This document shows positions 1 through 11,800 of a DNA stretch of 64,000 nucleotides, piece by piece. The stretch spans positions 7,940,364 through 8,004,363 of the forward strand of contig NC_085876.1 in assembly GCF_034702125.1 (NCBI RefSeq), read 5' to 3'. A program made the translations under genes and the position numbers. Numbering within the stretch: the first letter of the stretch is position 1; each line of letters opens with the position of its first letter. A model generated the notes under the pieces. It saw only the letters and a list, made by a program, of their open reading frames with translations, was not told the origin of the DNA and ran no database searches. Origin of the DNA: Engraulis encrasicolus (Eukaryota; Chordata; Actinopteri; Clupeiformes; Engraulidae).

Positions 1-1075
1 CACGAGGCCTCCACCTCCTCCTCCTCCTCCTCCACCTCCTAGGCCTTTGTTGTTGTGGCAACCCTTTGACCGCCCTGGCAGCTTCTTCAGAAAAGGCATT
101 TCTGGTACTGAAGGGGGGGGGGGGGGGTGGCTCGGTCTTCTTCCTTAAAAGCTTGACGGGAGCCCAAAAATAGACCATGCGTTATTATTGCGCTTGAACT
201 TCCTCGCCTAGTTAAACGCACCAACACCCAACCCGATGAAGAACGACATGGAAGAACTTTGTCAGCTGGTGAAAACAACTTGACAACTAGGTTCCAGAAA
301 AAGACTATACTGGTGTGGTGGATTCAGAATGTTTCAGTTCAGCGTATGTAAACAATATTCGATCATACATATTGATCATACATACAGACACATTGTGTAA
401 TGGTAAGTAATAGCTGAGTACCTGAGCTAATTGAATGAAAGTGTTATGGATACAAAAATAGAAGCATTATGTGAACTTCCTTCTTTAAGGAACCAAGAAC
501 AACATGGAAGAATGTTGGCAGCTGCCGTAAATGCACTCAACCACCTCCCAATATCAGCATAGTTCCCATTGACTATGTGGTATAGCAGATGTTACATATC
601 TCAGATATTGCTCATGAAGAAGAAAGACTGTTGCATGAATAAATGAATGAATAATCAATATAATCAGTGTGGTGGTCCAGATGCAAAAATAGATGTAGAC
701 GGGTATAACAATAGAAGCAGTATGGGAGCTTCCTTATTTAAACTACCAAGAACAGCATGGGAGGACTTTCTCAGCTGTTACAAACAACTTGACAACCACC
801 ACTAGCAAAGGTTACAGTGACTGCATCACAGTGCAGACAAAACAGGTATGTTTAGATGGTACGATTCATAAAAAAAAACCATGAGAAATTGGCTGAAGGT
901 AACTACACTGAGTAAAATATGATGTTGCAGACACAAAAAAAACAGAGGCATTGTGTGCTTGCAGCTCTTTTCCTAAAGACGCAAGAGGAACATGGAAGAC
1001 AGTGCAATTATTGTTGTACATAATTTGACAACCTAGCTTACTATAGTGACTGTGCAACAGCAGAAAACACATAAT
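1..1075. repeat. degenerate tandem array, unit about 250 bp
   Basis: Four diverged copies of one unit are visible. Each has a core like AACATGGAAGAA followed by TGTCAGCTG and usually CAACTTGACAAC. The cores lie near 245, 500, 755 and 988, so the unit is about 235-256 bp. The copies differ by many substitutions and indels. A homopolymer run of about 15 G lies at 113-127 in the first unit. No exon could be recognised in any unit, and the array may continue to the left of the window. Confidence 0.6.
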
Positions 1076-1080
1076 AATTG

Positions 1081-2303
1081 AACTGTTTAAGACAACAGTA
1101 TTGCCAAATACGCATCAGTGGGAGGAATGACAATCATTGAATCAGTTTAATAAGTAGCCTACTAAAGACATAATTTGAGAAATGGTGTGCAAGAATTCAA
1201 TAACTGATTTGATTGAATAGCCTTACAGAGTCAAGCAAGTAGTGCAAGTTAACAAATTACCAAATTACCAAATTGCAGTGTTATATTATTTGTTATGGGA
1301 GGTATTACTGAATACTATACCTAGGTGCTATTCCAGAAAATATTTCCAAAATAATTTAAACTTGATGCCTTCATAGTGATTTTCCCTACACGTACACAGT
1401 GTGGAACATTGCATTCAAGTTCAGTCAGGGTGCAATTTGAGTCTTTTGATACCTCATTGACTTCACGGTACCTCATTCTTCTTATTTTAATGCTTTCACA
1501 AATAAACACTATTGTAGTTGCCATAAATGCTTTGTGTTAATAGTTGATTTAAGTTCCCATTTTTTAAAAACTCATTGTTCTTGTACTCTTTACTCTCCAC
1601 TACTTTTTAACCAGTGGATTTGATAACGTGTTTTTTCACAATTAAGGTCAGGACATTCCAAAGTCATTCATTATGACTCGTTGAAAATAACAAATTATAA
1701 CTACGCAAATACAATGGCTTATGCAGAGATGCATGGATTTATGTGATATATTGGCTTCCTAAAACTGATTCGATTGTGATAGGTCCTCCAAAGTAGCATT
1801 GGTAATGAAAAAAAGTTTCTTTCTTCACTCTGGTCTAAAGTGATTTATTTAAACACCACCCAAATCAGAATAAATGTATTCAGCACTTAAGTGTGCAATT
1901 TGAGTTTCAGGATTTTACCTATTTTTCACAATTTCGGGATATCATTGAGGAATAGAGAGTAGTCTAGGCATTTAGCACAAACAGGATTTTACTGTATGAA
2001 AAGCTCAGACTGCCCAAATGACCATTAAAACAATTTCTTTATGACACCATATGACTTTCGTTCATGACAAAATTATTTCATCACCCACCAACTGACAGAT
2101 TTATCGCAAGATTTCAATTTGCTTCAATGTAATCTATCAAAGTTATGTCTGTGACTGTTAAGCCTACTCCATTCAACAGACTTACAATGCTATACATGGG
2201 TATGTAGTTGGACTTAATAGGAGGCATTTTATACAGTGATTCTGTTTTGCAGAAAATTAATTCCATCCAGTCACTGTCAAGGGTACTATACTCTCTACAC
2301 TCT
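1081..2303. other. intergenic, nothing recognised
   Basis: AT-rich sequence with only short chance reading frames. I see no exon with a credible family match, no inverted repeats of note and no simple repeat. It lies upstream of rrm1. Confidence 0.5.
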
Positions 2304-2430
2304 GTTACCTTACATAACACATAGCTGGAGTATCCTGTACACAGGGATGCCTAATGCCAATGCCCTATGCACTACTCCCAAACTACCTTACATAACAAAA
2401 CAGCAGGACATCTGGCATTCACAGGGATCT
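2304..2430. repeat. two-copy tandem duplication, period about 79 bp
   Basis: A segment beginning TTACCTTACATAACA and ending with ACAGGGAT plus a few bases occurs at 2304-2350 and again, diverged, at 2383-2430. Confidence 0.5.
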
Positions 2431-2830
2431 CCTTTAACTTCCCTGTGTTAGTAATTGCATTCAAAGTTATTTAGAAAACCCTTTTTTCATTTTCAGATAA
2501 CTTGTGTCATGGGACTGTACAATAGGTGCCCCGTTGTTGTAAAATTCTTAAAAGTAAAAAACTTAAAAAGATGAACTGATAATGAATCAAAGTATTATAT
2601 TTGAGATCTGGAAAATCATACCTGTACAAACTCGAGTCCAATCTTGGTGTGTTATGTCTCAGGGAGGTGTTGCTCTGCAGCCGATGGCGTGTCGACATGG
2701 ACAGTACATGTTCGTCCGCGGTCTGAGATACCCAGACGGTCCGCAAGGCCCTGTGTATCCCAGCCACAGATGATGCTATTTCCTCAGGAAACGCACTCAA
2801 CCTCCCACCATAACACATGCCCAGGCAGCA

Positions 2831-2959
<129 letters not shown>

Positions 2960-3562
2960 AGCCACAACCCACGCACTACCAAAGAATACATTTGTTTACA
3001 GAAGATGTGGCCTTGATAGGTGCAGAATGCTCCGTGAGAAGTTTCCTAAGAATAGGCATCACGTTTTGATACAAATCACTATAATTAACCATGAGTCAAA
3101 ATGGTTTTCCCTGTGACATTGTTTTTTGGATGGGTTCAGGAATAAAATGGAAAACTTAGTCACACGCTAACTGTAAATGAGTATGTGCATAACCTCCATA
3201 GAATATTTTTCCTCTTCATGTTTAAAACTTTTTAAAATCCCAAGGACATAATTTAATGGACAGCAGATTCCTGTATGGATTAACTTTTGATGTGAGTACA
3301 TACACCAATCAGCATGGTCTGTGTTTCCGCCTTACTTAGGCCTATTTCTTTAAATTATAGACAAGGTTTTGTGGACAAAAAAAGATGGCTATGACCATTG
3401 CAATTGCACTCCCCATTTTAGTAATTAATATGTCTTTGCAGCAGCGGATGAGGTTGTCCTTTTCCGCCCTCTTGAGGACAAATAGTGGAACGGCTGTGAA
3501 TCAGTGTAGTGATAGAGATAGACAGAGCACACACACAGTTAAAAAAAGATGGTAGCCTAAAG

Positions 3563-3770
3563 CAGTGTTTCCCAACCAGGGGTAGGTGTACCACTAGAGA
3601 TACGTGAGCACACCTCAGAGGATACTTGGAAAAATGTAATAATATCAAATATATGTAGTGTTGTCATATTGGGATTGAGGAACAGCTATAGAGCATGAGT
3701 GAGAGGGGTACTCATCATATGAAAAAATGGATTAGGGGGTACGCAGGACAAAAAAGGTTGGGAAACACCG
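3563..3770. mobile_element. hAT-type miniature element (208 bp)
   Basis: The ends form an inverted repeat, CAGTGTTTCCCAACC on the left and GGTTGGGAAACACCG on the right. The element is flanked by a perfect 8-bp target duplication, GCCTAAAG (3555-3562 and 3771-3778). An 8-bp duplication and CAG-type ends are typical of hAT elements. There is no coding capacity, so it is non-autonomous. Confidence 0.88.
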
Positions 3771-3894
3771 GCCTAAAGTACAGTACAGGCCACACTTCCG
3801 GACTCACCTTCTCATTTAATTAATTCTCTTTATTTTTGTGACTATTTAATTACAGAACATAGCACATTTTCAGGGAGGGCATCAAAACTGTAAC

Positions 3895-3978
3895 CTGATT
3901 TACATCATCTGGCTGCGTTCGGCTACGTCACGCGGGGGCGTTCCCATGCGAAAGCATATCAGATGGTAAGAATCAGGT
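3895..3978. repeat. short imperfect inverted repeat
   Basis: ACCTGATTTACATCATCTG at the left pairs imperfectly with CAGATGGTAAGAATCAGGT at the right, around a GC-rich loop. It may be the remnant of a tiny foldback element. No target duplication was identified. Confidence 0.4.
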
Positions 3979-4619
3979 AATCAAAACTGTGCATGAATAG
4001 GTACACTGTGCAGGAAATGATCAAAAAAGGTACTGTAACTATGCTGCTCATTGAAACTGGGTTACCTATTGCCAAATTTGATCTTTTCATGAATGTTTAC
4101 TAAGTAATGAACTAATATTTTCTAGTATGGCCCAAGTACAGTCACTTTTGCGGCTAAATCCAGCCAACAACTGATACAAGCAATACAAGAAAGATTTTCT
4201 TGATCTGATAATGGGTCACTTGGTCAAACATAGCTGGTTATCTAGGTGAAACAGTGGTATAAAAAGTAAAAGTAAAAGTGAAAAATCATGACACAGATTC
4301 CCTCCAGCACAGGTTTGACCTCTCCAAGTAACTGGATGTGACTCAATAGCCGATATGAGATCAAGAAAATGTCTGTAAAATGTTTGTATTGGCAAGTGTT
4401 TAAAAGTAGGTTTTCGGTCTCAAAATTCTTGTTCTACAATTCTAGAGAATTATTGAAGGACTTTAACATTCAATTAAGATTGGAATGACTGATTGTGCAT
4501 TTTTACTTGAAAATAGACACAAAAATAAGCTTATTGAAATGTGTGGGGCCATCAGTTGTGCCGTCTTGACATCTGGTGGATAGACATTGCTGTTGGACAA
4601 CAGCTATAGAATTATGTGA

Positions 4620-4925
4620 AAGTGAAAGCCTGATTGGGAAACTCCAACTCCAATTGTCATTGTAACACAACACTCCACAGCACACAAGTGATCACTGCAC
4701 ACAACGAAATTGCATTTATGCCTCACCCGTGCAGGGGGGTAGCCCCCATTGGCGCCTCAAGGCCCAAGGGAGCAGTGCAGCGGGACGGTACCATGCACAG
4801 GGTACCTCAGTCATGGAGGAGGATGGGGGACAGCGCAATTACTGCCCCCACCAACCTGGCGGGTCGGGAGTCAAACCGGCAACCTTTGGGTTACAAGTCT
4901 GACGCCCTAACCGCTTACCCATGAC
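4620..4925 (-). mobile_element. tRNA-derived SINE, near full length
   Basis: On the minus strand the element starts near 4925 with a tRNA-like head: a TGGGTAAGCGGTTAGGGCG-type A box, then a B box near GGTTTGACTCCCG at about 4865-4880. The body runs down to about 4620, with the low-coordinate end as the 3' tail. A second, partial copy of the same family is at 10575-10728 in rrm1 intron 11. It is not a functional tRNA, since no cloverleaf is maintained. Confidence 0.75.
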
Positions 4926-5594
4926 TGCACAAAATTTGGTAAGCTAATTCTACATGTGTTCATGCACAGTTTTGATTCCCTCCATGAAATAAATCCAAAA
5001 TAAAGGGAATGCATAAATGAGAAGGTGAGTCCAAACTTTAGGCCTGTACTGTATGAGTATATTTTTGGACCAAAAGAAGTGCTGAGATTTGAATAACTGG
5101 TTGTCGGAGGCATGTAAACATCATCCCATTCCATCCTTTATTGAATGCACCAAATCCAATGCCTGAACCACAGTCAAGACAGTTTCAAGATAGCCATCAT
5201 CAAGTCTTCAACCACTGAACATTCCCAGAGCTCCCATTAATTAATTACTAATTAAGTAATTAATGCACATGGACCCTAGACTACTGGGTCTCTTTGCTGA
5301 TTGTCTGTCCTTATTGTCAGGACATACAGGATCAAGGCTGGATGTCTTCTCTCTCATTCAACAGTGTGGCCATTATTATGTCCTTTGAAAGTGTATCAAC
5401 ATTACAACAAAAAGAAAGACTTACTGATATTATTCTTCACATTGTTATTTCAGCATTGTTTCAGTGTTTATAATTATGTGGTCTGTATTGATTTTAGACC
5501 GAGCTATGTGGTTCTTTTGAAACTAGGTCGCCTGTTGAATACATAAACAGAGCATCGCGCCATTTTTATCAAAGTTGTAAACTTCACCCATATG

Positions 5595-5847
5595 ATCTTT
5601 ACGCGCGATTGTCAACAGTGGATAACGGAAGTGGGGTTCTATTGGTTTAGAGGCGAAAACGTTGAAATAGCTTGCTTGGATTGGCTAGTTGTTTGGTACA
5701 TTCAGAGTTCGTGGCGCGCTTTTGCAACACTTGGCGCTTTGTTCCACCGATTCCATAGCGGGGTGCAGATTGCTGCTGCAGTTGGATCGTCTGTTCTTGC
5801 TTTATTTTTGTTTATCACGTTTTGGTCTTTGAAATCAAAGCAGAAAG
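5595..5847 (+). promoter_or_regulatory. putative rrm1 promoter and 5' UTR
   Basis: Directly upstream of the rrm1 start codon are two inverted CCAAT boxes (ATTGG at 5641-5645 and within GATTGGCTA at 5680-5684). A TTGGCGC E2F-like core lies at 5731-5737, with a GGCGCGC motif near 5713. A TTTGAA element resembling a cell-cycle homology region is at 5828-5833. NF-Y plus E2F sites are established features of S-phase gene promoters. Their use here is inference, and no TATA box is evident close to the start. Confidence 0.5.
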
Positions 5848-8780
5848 ATGCATGTAATCAAGCGAGGTAAGTTCAAGCCGTTACAGTGTTCTATGTGGTG
5901 ACATGACTGACTACCCAACTAAAATTAACTAGCCAAACAGCCATCTTTTTGGGACATGTCGTTTAGTCTTTGTGTGAGAGACAGAAATAGTTATTGGTAC
6001 CAAAAACAACTTGTCTGCCATGCAGTATAGACAAGACAGTTTCCAATAAAACAGCCTGACTTCAGCTGTGTTGTCTATTTCAGAGTCTTTTTTTGTTGTT
6101 TTGTTGGCTACCAATGCTTCTTTGATTCGTGTCAACGGCTAACACCAAACGTATTGCCTCATATCTCATATGTTGGGGACGGTGATTATAGCAGGTGTAG
6201 AAAATGCTTGATGTTTTGACAGATCACTGGCCTTAAAGTGAGTGATCCTAACAAAAAAGACAGCTGATGCCACTTGCTAACAAGGAAGTTAGCCATAGTT
6301 GATGCCTCACTGCAGTGCTTATGTAGGTTGCTCTAGTCAGCTGTGACATTTCAGATGTCTCATCGAAGTTGTTTACGTCCTCTCACAGACTATATGAGGC
6401 AAAAAAGTAAAATTATAGACCAGATAAGGTTAATGTTTGCCAGGAATGTCACCTAGCGTAGCTCCGTCTTGGCGCCAAATGCTGAAGACAATAAGTTCCT
6501 TTTTAAGTGAGGTACCCCAGTTACCAGAGTTGTGCTGAGGGATCTTTGCAAAATACTGAGTCAATATATGCAATAGCGACTGTTTTGATTGAATTGATGT
6601 GTGTTAGATACAATGGAAATGTTTCTACTTGCAGCTGAAACGTTAGTTATTCAACCAATTTCTTTCGTCAGGTTTGGACTACTGTTTTTTTTTTTCAGAA
6701 CATGGTCATCAACTGGACAATGTTAACAACTGCTAATATTGTATTCACATTTCTGGTTAAATTGTGTGTCTGCCACTTTGGAGATTTGAACTAATCTAAC
6801 AGAAGTTAGCGCCAAAATATGGGTCAAACTGCGCACTTACAGGATGTGACATCAGCAGCAGCATCACGCCTGACCTACATCCAGTATGGACTTGTCAGTT
6901 GCCAAACCAGTCATAATTTTTGGGAGGGTAGTGACTGCATGCTTTGACATTTCGAATTGTGCAAAGGAGTCAAAGCATTTTTTTTGTTCTGACAAAATGT
7001 TTGAAAGCCACACACAAAGCCATGCCCAAATTAGGTGGGGACTTGAAGCAATTAAAACTATGGGAACCAGATTTGGGTCAACACTAATAACTTTTCTCTT
7101 TTTTTTCTTACAGATGGACGCCAGGAGCGCGTTATGTTTGACAAGATAACGTCACGCATCCAGAAGCTCTGCTATGGACTGAACTCTGACTTTGTGGATC
7201 CGGTAGGGCAAATTGCTTCAAATGTTGCTGCATGTGCTTTTGCGCAATTACGACTCATTTAATGGTAAAACAATGTTAAAATGACGACAATCCCGATGTT
7301 CCTTTTCTGCGCTTCCTCTGATAATATTTTTTTCCTAATCTCATTTGCATCAATAGACACAGATTACCATGAAGGTAATCCAGGGCCTGTACAGTGGTGT
7401 GACTACTGTTGAGTTGGACACCCTAGCAGCAGAGATCGCAGCCACCCTCACCACCAAGCACCCCGACTATGCCATCCTGGCCGCCAGAATCGCCGTCTCC
7501 AACCTGCACAAGGAGACCAAGAAGGTGTTCAGCGGTATGTTTTAGTTTTTTGTTTCATCCTTTCTTTCTCTCTCTTTTCAGCATAGCAATAGGAAATGTC
7601 TGACTGGGGGAAAGACTACTATTATGCCCTGTTGTCTTTGGTTTTATAGATGTCATGGAGGATCTGTACAACTATGTGAACCCCAAAAACATGCGCCATT
7701 CACCTATGATTTCCAAGGAGACACTGGACATTGTCCTTGCCAATAAAGATGTAAGACTTTTCTTCTTTTCTTTGCCAGAGCAACAGGGTTTCTAGGTGTT
7801 ATTCTTCTGTATCAATAAATGAAATATGGCACTTTTCATGTAATTGCACCTGAATGGTTAACCTATTATAGCTTTGAGAACTACAGGTTTGTGTGTCCAA
7901 ATTGGCTTTGACTGGTCAAATTTTAGAATAGACAATGATTAATGGGGCAATCCAATCAAAACCTGTTTCTTGATTTTCTTTCAGAAGTGTTTAATCCTTG
8001 TGCATTTCCTTATTCTCTCAACAGCGCCTCAACTCCGCTATCATTTTTGACCGGGACTTTTCCTACAACTTTTTTGGATTCAAGGTAACCTCATGTTGGT
8101 CGATATATAGACATTGTATCTGCCAAAATTTTGTATAAAACATATCCCTATAAATTACTATGTGTTTAGCTAATAACTAACAAATTGTTTTTGCTGTGGT
8201 TTTTTCTGTGAATAGACACTCGAGAGGTCCTATTTGCTGAAGGTTGACGGGAAAGGTAAATATTTTTTGTGCAGTTACATGTGTGGCTGATCAATTGATC
8301 AATTTCAGTTTTTTTTCCCCTTCCCTGGTGCTGGTCTATGTATGGGGAACATATGGGTATAAAACTCCAACATATTGCTGTGTTTGTTGCAAGCAATATA
8401 ACCATGACTCTCTCTCTCTCTCTACCTTCCCCAGTGGCTGAGCGTCCGCAGCACATGCTGATGCGCGTGTCTGTGGGCATCCACAAGGAGGACATCACGG
8501 CGGCCATCGAGACCTACAACCTGCTGTCGGAGAAGTGGTTCACCCACGCCTCCCCCACCCTCTTCAACGCCGGCACCAACAGACCACAGCTCTCCAGGTA
8601 CACATGTCCGGCATACCGCAATTTTTTTCAGATTTCTGATCTCCCTGTAGACATTTTGTAGTCTACTTTAAAGCCCAAGCCTGGGTGAGTGAGGTTGTTT
8701 GCATGAGCGGTGTGGAATGCAAGTATTAACCTCAAACATGATTTGTGACAATTTCCACACGAGTTTGTAAATAAATATAT

Positions 8781-8843
<63 letters not shown>

Positions 8844-11800
8844 CCTATGGACAACGGCCCAGGAATTACATTTTACGTGTTGATCTGTGAAAAGGAAGAA
8901 AGGAATCGCACACTGGAGCTGAATGCAAAATCAAAAACTGGATTATTATTGAAACTGGGAACACTGATGATGGACTAGACCCGAAACGTTTGTCCCTTGT
9001 CTGTCGGTTTTATTTACTTTTTTCGGCTTTGTTTAATACAGTTTTTGATTTTGCATTCAGCTCCAGTGTGCGACTCCTTTCTTCCTTTTCATTATACTGC
9101 TCTTGGAATTACGCACCGAGCGAAACGCTCAGGATAAGACATTGGCGCAGACGCCACCCCACCATTACTATACGTGTTGATATGTGATCATGACCACCAG
9201 TGTTTTGTTCTCCCTCCTCTAGTTGTTTCCTGCTGGCCATGAAGGACGACAGCATCGACGGCATTTACGACACCCTGAAGCAGTGCGCTCTCATCTCCAA
9301 GTCCGCTGGCGGCATTGGGGTGGCAGTCAGCTGCATCCGAGCCACAGGAAGCTACATCGCGGGGGTGAGTGCATCTCTTCTGTCTGACCTGATGCAGACA
9401 TTTTTGCAAGAAGAGGGGAAAAAGTACTGTCCAGACCTTAGGGATTATATTTGATAATGAGTGCTTGTGTGTTTATGGCGGACTGACGTTGGCTTCCTCA
9501 TCCTCTCAAACTCTTCTGCAGCATTTCATACCCACCTTATGTTCCAGACATTTGCTCCATAAATTCCAGTTCTCAAAAATAATTTCATAATAATTGAAAG
9601 CTATTCTAAGTCAGATACTTTAGTCGGTGAAGTGAGAATTTGTTTTTTAAATGTATTTTCTTTGTTACTTTTCAGACAAACGGCAACTCTAATGGCCTGG
9701 TGCCAATGCTTCGTGTGTATAACAACACTGCCCGCTATGTGGATCAGGGTGGAAACAAGGTAAGGGAAAACTTTCCCCCTCTGTATTTCGCATTTTGTCT
9801 ATTCGCTTTGAAATAAATGCTTGAAGCATAACATCCCAAAAAAATTGCTTTTGCTTAAGCTCTAGACTATTGTGATCCTACCCCCATAACAATATACATA
9901 ACCATATATAAATATGAACCTTGTATTGCTGGTCCATGCAGAGGCCTGGTGCGTTTGCCATGTACCTGGAGCCGTGGCACCTGGACATCTTTGAGTTCCT
10001 GGAGCTGAAGAAGAACACAGGCAAGGAGGAGCAGCGGGCACGAGACCTGTTCTACGCCCTCTGGATCCCAGACCTCTTCATGAAGAGGGTTGAGACTGAC
10101 CAGGTACGCATCATCTGGGTGGAACACGAGGGAAACGAGGCGTTAAGATGCTGAAGAAGGCTTTTAGGCTGAAACGTCTGTCATGCTAAACCACTAAAAT
10201 GAAATGCAAGAAATGCACTTGGGTGCGGCTTTTCTGCAAAGAAAACAAACGGCATGCTTATATTCTATTGAAATGAATACATGGTTTTAGATTTGAAACG
10301 GGAATCCCACACATGTTCTGGCAATTACATATTGTAGTGCAATTTCATCCTTGCAGTAATTCTGTAACATTTATAATGAATGAATATATGGCTAGCTTTT
10401 AGCAAGAATCTAATAGAACTGTGTTTTTTTTCCAGGAATGGTCCCTCATGTGCCCAAGTGACTGCCCTGGCCTGGATGAGTGCTGGGGTGAGGAATTTGA
10501 GAAGCTGTACACCAAGTGAGTTGAATTTTCCAGTCTGCCATTTTGTTTTACAGGAAATCTGTACGATAAAAGTGAAATCACACCTGGGGAACTCCCATGG
10601 TCAATATGACTCAGTACACACAACTAAACTGCATTTATACCTCAATGGTCTGTGCATGGGTCGACTGAAATGGCACCCCAGTGGAGCGGTGTGGTGGGAC
10701 TGTACTCGGGGTACCCTCCAGTCTTGAAAGCAACAACAAAATCTCAAAAATAAGCACAATAAAAGTATTAAAACTAAAATGGGATGTAAAATTAACACAT
10801 CTAAATCTTGGTCTGGCTCAGGTATGAGAAGGAGGGCAGAGTGAAGCGTACGATTAAGGCTCAGCAGCTGTGGCACGCCGTCATCGAGTCCCAGACGGAG
10901 ACGGGCACGCCCTACATGCTCTACAAGGACGCCTGCAACCGCAAGAGTAACCAGCAGAACCTGGGGACCATCAAGTGCAGCAACCTCTGCACCGAGGTCG
11001 TGGAGTACACCAGCAAGGATGAGGTGCGCATTTTCATCCTTTAGTCATTTATTTATTTACTCATTTGCCCTTTTGTGTCGAATTGTACAGAACAGAACAA
11101 CAACAACCTTTTCCAACTTGGGCCCCACACTTGAAATTCTCACAAATGTTCCAAGGCCCCACCTCTGACCCAATAAACAATACAACTCAAATAATCACCA
11201 GCAACACACACAAATATTAAGTTGGTTTTTAGAAAATTATTTCAAGGCCCACTTAGAATACTTTCAAGGCGTGCCAGTGGGGTTGAACCTGGGTCCCCAT
11301 GGGCTATGTGCCCATAGACTATTATACAGCCCATAAGCACAAAGAATATTTACATGTGTTTTAAATACAAATGTTAACTTGTTTGCACGGTCCCTATCAA
11401 ATAAACCGTTTAATATTAATGAACGGATTAATGCAAGGTATCAGTTATATATTCGTGCACCAATATGGGCAAAGTGTATAAATTGTCCATCCATGTGCCA
11501 TAATAAAATAAACTTGATAAAGGCAGTCCATCCATGTGCTATAATAAAAATCAGCTATGTTCCTGAATGTACGGTATATGTTTGTAGGTGGCGGTGTGCA
11601 ATCTGGCTTCCATTGCTCTGAACATGTACGTCACCGCAGACAGAACGTTTGACTTCAAGAAACTAGCAGCAGTCACCAAAGTCATTGTCAAGAACCTGAA
11701 CAAGATCATCGAAATCAACTACTACCCCGTGATTGAGGTGAGAATGTGACTGAACTGCTTTTTTGTTGTTGCTGTTACAGTATTGCTGTTCTTTTCAGGG

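Noticed and set aside
4840..4925. tRNA-like sequence with A and B boxes (also near 13410, 18190, 24610 and 34080)
   Set aside because: Each is the head of a SINE, followed by the same retroposon body; no intact cloverleaf was seen.
5592..5870. 92-aa open frame overlapping the first rrm1 exon, with a hydrophobic stretch
   Set aside because: It covers the promoter and 5' UTR in a different frame from rrm1, has no recognised family and ends just past the rrm1 donor. Most likely chance.
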